Shown one piece after another: positions 15,153 through 17,903 of a DNA stretch of 17,903 nucleotides (within the stretch, counting starts at the first letter, position 1; each line of letters starts with the position of its first letter). The stretch spans positions 1 through 17,903 of the forward strand of contig CALSCO010002160.1 in NCBI GenBank assembly GCA_943704415.1. Direction: 5' to 3'. The notes under the pieces are model-generated. The model had not been told where the DNA came from, did not search any database, and saw nothing but the letters and a program-made list of their open reading frames with translations. Position numbers and translations under genes: made by a program. Origin of the DNA: Parvularia atlantis. Lineage: Eukaryota; Opisthokonta; Rotosphaerida.

Positions 15153-16720
15153 ATGTTTGGCGCCAAATCTGCGGGAGGCGCCGCGGCCGCGCCAATCGCG
15201 GCGCCGCGCGCGCCGGCCGAGCTGCCATGGGTCGAGAAGTAGTGCGTGGCCGTGCCGCGCTGTGGCCGTGGCGCTGACGGTGGCACGTGCGCAGCCGTCC
15301 GCGGCAGATGGACGACGTCGCGCATCAGGACGAGGTCGTGCGCGTGCTCAAGAAGACGCTCGAGTCGAAGAACGTGCGAGGCGCGCGGCGTGTGGCGCCA
15401 GATGCGGCTCAGACGCGGCGCGCGGCGCAGCTGCCGCACCTGCTATTCTACGGGCCGCCCGGCACGGGCAAGACGTCGACGGTGCTCGCGCTGGCCCGCG
15501 AACTGTTCGGGTGCGGGCGACTGCACCGGCCGATGATGGGACGAGCGCCGGCTCATTGCGCGCCGGCGCCAGGCCCGAGCTCATGCGCAAGCGCGTGCTC
15601 GAGCTCAACGCGTCCGACGAGCGCGGCATCCGTGTCATCCGCGAGAAGGTCAAGAACTTTTCGCAGTCGGCCGTGAGCAGCGACGCCGGGAGGTGCGCCT
15701 ATCGACGGGCGGGGCGGCGGGTCCACTCACGCGCCCGCCACGCAGCGGCGAGTACCCGTGCCCGCCGTACAAGATCGTCATCCTCGACGAGGCCGACTCG
15801 CTTACGAAGGACGCCCAGTCGGCGCTGCGGCGGATCATGGAGGCATACTCGCGCAGCACGCGCTTCTGCATCATCTGCAACTACGTGAGCCGGTGGCGCG
15901 CGCCCTCCGACCGACCGCACGCGGCGCACGGGCTGATCGTCTCGTGTGTGCGCAGCATCATTGAGCCGCTCGCGTCGCGCTGCGCCAAGTTCCGCTTTAA
16001 GCCGCTCGATGACGCCTCGGCCCGCGCGCGCCTCGTGATGATCTGCGGCGCCGAGTCGGTCAACGCCGAGCCCGCGGTGCGGCCGCTCGCGCCCGCTCGT
16101 GTGCGCCGTCTCACGCGCGGCGCAGGCGCTGGACGAGCTGCTGCGCGTCTCCGAGGGCGACCTGCGCAAGGGTGCGTGCGTGTGCCATGTAGCTCGCGTG
16201 CACCCTTGCTGACCATGCGCGTGGCAGCGATCATGTTTCTCCAGAACGCCAAGCGCGTGTACGGCAACCGTGAGCTCGGACCGGCCGTCTTTGTGGACAT
16301 GAGCGGGGTGCGGGGTGCCTGGCGCGACACAGCGGCAGCGCGTCTGACCTGTGCGCGCGAGCAGATGATCCCGGACGCCGTCGTCGACCGCCTGCTGGAG
16401 ACGTGCCAACTGCGTGGCTTTGAGCAGGTCGAGCAGATCGTGCGCGACATCGTGCTCGAGGGGTACTCGGCCGTGCAGCTCATCCACCAGATCCTCGATA
16501 AGCTCGTGGCCAACGCAGGCGTCTTCACCGACAAGCAGCGCGCGCTCGTGGCGCAGCGGCTCGGGCAGGTGCGCCACACGAGCGTGACCCCGCGGCGACT
16601 GACCAGCAAAAACGCGCGCAGATCGACAAGGCGCTGGTCGACGGCGCCGACGAGCACCTGCAGCTGCTCGACCTCGCGACGTACATCATGCAGACGCTCC
16701 AGCGGCCCTCGGCGGCCTAG
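15153..16720 (+). CDS. RFC4: Replication factor C subunit 4 (clamp-loader AAA+ ATPase), 10 exons
   Basis: Exons: 15153-15241, 15295-15373, 15431-15510, 15573-15692, 15746-15892, 15956-16076, 16126-16171, 16228-16307, 16365-16568, 16622-16720, giving 354 aa, close to human RFC4 (363) and yeast Rfc2 (353). The subunit helps load PCNA at primer-template junctions in the nucleus. The start is placed upstream of ELPWVEKYRP, the RFC N-terminal signature, which is itself split by intron 1. Walker A is [10 protein letters not shown] (Lys70), Walker B ILDEADS (135-141), the arginine-finger SRC motif is ASRCAKF (178-184), and sensor-like NYVSR is present. KVKNF and the C-terminal [10 protein letters not shown] identify RFC4 and not RFC2, RFC3 or RFC5. 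The first 20 residues are an Ala-rich tail. Its stop is 19 bp from the TBCB stop. Confidence 0.97.
15156..15167. promoter_or_regulatory. Perfect E2F-type palindrome TTTGGCGCCAAA at the RFC4 start codon
   Basis: The 12-bp sequence is its own reverse complement and contains the E2F consensus TTTSGCGC on both strands. It occupies codons 2-5 of RFC4 if translation starts at 15153, and lies 44 bp upstream of the histone ATG. E2F/DP sites control S-phase genes such as RFC subunits and histones across eukaryotes, so the site is in a meaningful place. Its function is inferred. Confidence 0.6.
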
Positions 16721-16739
16721 TGTAACGATCGCGCTGCCT

Positions 16740-17697
16740 TTACATCTCAAAGTCCTCCTCGGGGTAGTCGCCGACCTTGACGCGGTCCGGCCGCACAAAG
16801 ATGCCGTACTTGTCCGGGCAGGAGAAGTACTGCGTCCCGGCGACGCTGCGTGCCCGTGCTCAGCCCGCCACTCGCGCGGCACAAGGGGCGCACCTGCCGT
16901 CGTTCTTGCCCACGGGCTCGTCCAGGTGCACGCCGACCCAGTGCCCGAGCGCAAACTGTGCCTTGCCTGTGCCTGGACCGCTCAGCACTGCGGGCCAACA
17001 GAGCGTGTCCCACGAGCGCGCGGACCGACAAAGCGCACGGTCCCGCGGATCTGCATGTCGCCAACCTCGCACTCGCACCGGTCGCCGACGTGCACCGCCT
17101 GCGCCTCCTCGGCGTACTCGTCGGCCGTGTCGGGCGCGACGTCGGCGAAGCGCCCGAGCTTGTTGCGCTCCTTGAACGCGCGGACCGAGTCTGCGGCTGC
17201 GCTCAGCGATCGCCGTTGAGGGCACGCGTAAGGGGCGCACCGCTCCGCTTCGCGTACTCGTCCTCGGGCATCTCGTACTTGGGCACGGCCGACACGTCCG
17301 AGAACTCGCCGACGCGGCGCGTCGGGTTTGAGTCGATGACCTGTGCGCGATATGCGTGAGGGTCCGTCGGCGCGTCGGGCATTGTCGGCGGGCGAGCACG
17401 CACGTGCAGGCGCATGTAGTCCTCGACCGGGTACGCGCCGAGCATGCGTGTGTCGTCGTCGATCGCGCACACGAGCTGGTCGCGCCGGTCAAACAGCTGC
17501 AGGCGCATGTGCTCGGGCGGCGTGCCGACGATGAGCTCAAGCCGGCTCTGCGTCGCGCAACACCATCAGCAGCTGCCGGACCAGATCGGTCCGCCACGCA
17601 CCTTGAGCGCCGCCACCGTCAGGCCCTTGTCGAAGCGGCGCTCGTTGGCGACCATCGTCTCCTTGTTGACGGTGACGAAGAGGTTGACGACCGACAT
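16740..17697 (-). CDS. TBCB: Tubulin-binding cofactor B (CAP-Gly protein), 6 exons
   Basis: Exons: 17697-17602, 17547-17404, 17340-17241, 17190-17026, 16972-16894, 16845-16740, giving 229 aa against 244 in human. TBCB binds alpha-tubulin after the CCT chaperonin and works with TBCE in tubulin folding and dimer turnover. Residues 1 to about 80 form the ubiquitin-like domain ([26 protein letters not shown]). [17 protein letters not shown] and [14 protein letters not shown] match the linker helix. The CAP-Gly domain follows, with [25 protein letters not shown] and GKNDGSVAG (190-198), then YFSCPDKYG. It ends [10 protein letters not shown], an acidic tail like human EEDYGLDEI. The acceptor at 16846 and not 16832 restores [13 protein letters not shown]. 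It diverges from nothing inside the window; its promoter is at the right edge. Confidence 0.96.
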
Positions 17698-17903
17698 CCT
17701 GTCACGCTAGTCGCCTTTGAATCACCGTGTGGCGTGTGTCCCGGTGCACATCGCAGCACACCGGGTGGTAGCGGCTGCACCCACGTCGAATGTCGGTAGC
17801 GCCACCCGCGACGCCTCTTACAAAAGTGCCTTTTTAAACCTAAACTGAACTCCTTGTGTCACTGTGGAGCCGAGTCGTCCTTGGTGGCACCTTTCTCCGG
17901 GCC
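17698..17903. other. Right-edge non-coding region upstream of TBCB, lower GC, with inverted repeats
   Basis: 206 bp with no convincing ORF. The last 100 bp are clearly AT-richer than the coding DNA, with cctttttaaacctaaactg near 17830. A perfect 7-bp stem CCCGGTG (17740-17746) / CACCGGG (17759-17765) encloses a 12-nt loop. CGGGTGG (17762-17768) can also pair with CCACCCG (17802-17808). It must hold the TBCB promoter. I do not recognise an RNA gene, though a short Pol III transcript cannot be excluded. Confidence 0.4.

Noticed and set aside
17740-17808. tRNA gene at the right edge
   Set aside because: No cloverleaf can be drawn. The GTCGAAT at 17785-17791 only loosely resembles a B box and the acceptor and anticodon stems are missing.

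Overview
The window looks like nuclear DNA of a GC-rich, very compact unicellular eukaryote. It carries ten protein genes. All are eukaryotic in type except an RlmN-like and a YccF-like gene, whose families are better known from bacteria but which here are split by introns. Nine of the ten are cut by short spliceosomal introns. Joining exons by reading-frame continuity and family alignment gives 65 introns of 45-102 nt, mostly 48-68 nt. About 52 of them start with GTGCG. Most end in CAG and have a CTGAC- or CTCAC-like branch site about 15-25 nt upstream. Every reconstructed CDS closes in frame at about the family's usual length. A TAO-type kinase and an RNF213-like protein suggest a protist related to opisthokonts, amoebozoans or apusomonads. 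The species cannot be named from this sequence.

Layout: 1-3344 (+) is the 3' part of an intronless gene. It joins an RNF213-like C-terminal region to Pro-rich linkers, an unrecognised domain and about six helical repeats. 3438-6130 (-) is a secreted type-B carboxylesterase with 19 exons. 6232-7221 (-) is a YccF-like membrane protein with a Pro/Gln-rich cytosolic tail. 7282-8819 (+) is an RlmN-like radical SAM RNA methyltransferase, probably mitochondrial. 8897-9490 (-) is RNA polymerase II subunit RPB11. 9586-10329 (+) is TRAPPC2. 10745-14266 (+) is a TAO/Ste20 kinase with a long coiled coil. 14373-15112 (-) is a divergent histone H3, a candidate CENP-A. 15153-16720 (+) is RFC4. 16740-17697 (-) is tubulin-binding cofactor B.

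The genes do not form one pathway, but their packing is informative. Three divergent pairs have only 60, 95 and 40 bp between start codons. Convergent pairs are 19-106 bp apart. The histone H3 / RFC4 pair is the most suggestive: two chromosome-replication genes share about 40 bp, with a perfect E2F-type palindrome at the RFC4 start codon.

The most unusual points are a roughly 34-residue gap in the TAO kinase that removes the DVWSLG block, the RNF213-like fusion in an intronless gene, the E2F palindrome, the candidate centromeric histone, three GC-AG introns, and an RlmN-type enzyme in a eukaryote. No mobile element, CRISPR array, tRNA or rRNA was found. Exon limits are my own reconstructions and need RNA-seq confirmation.
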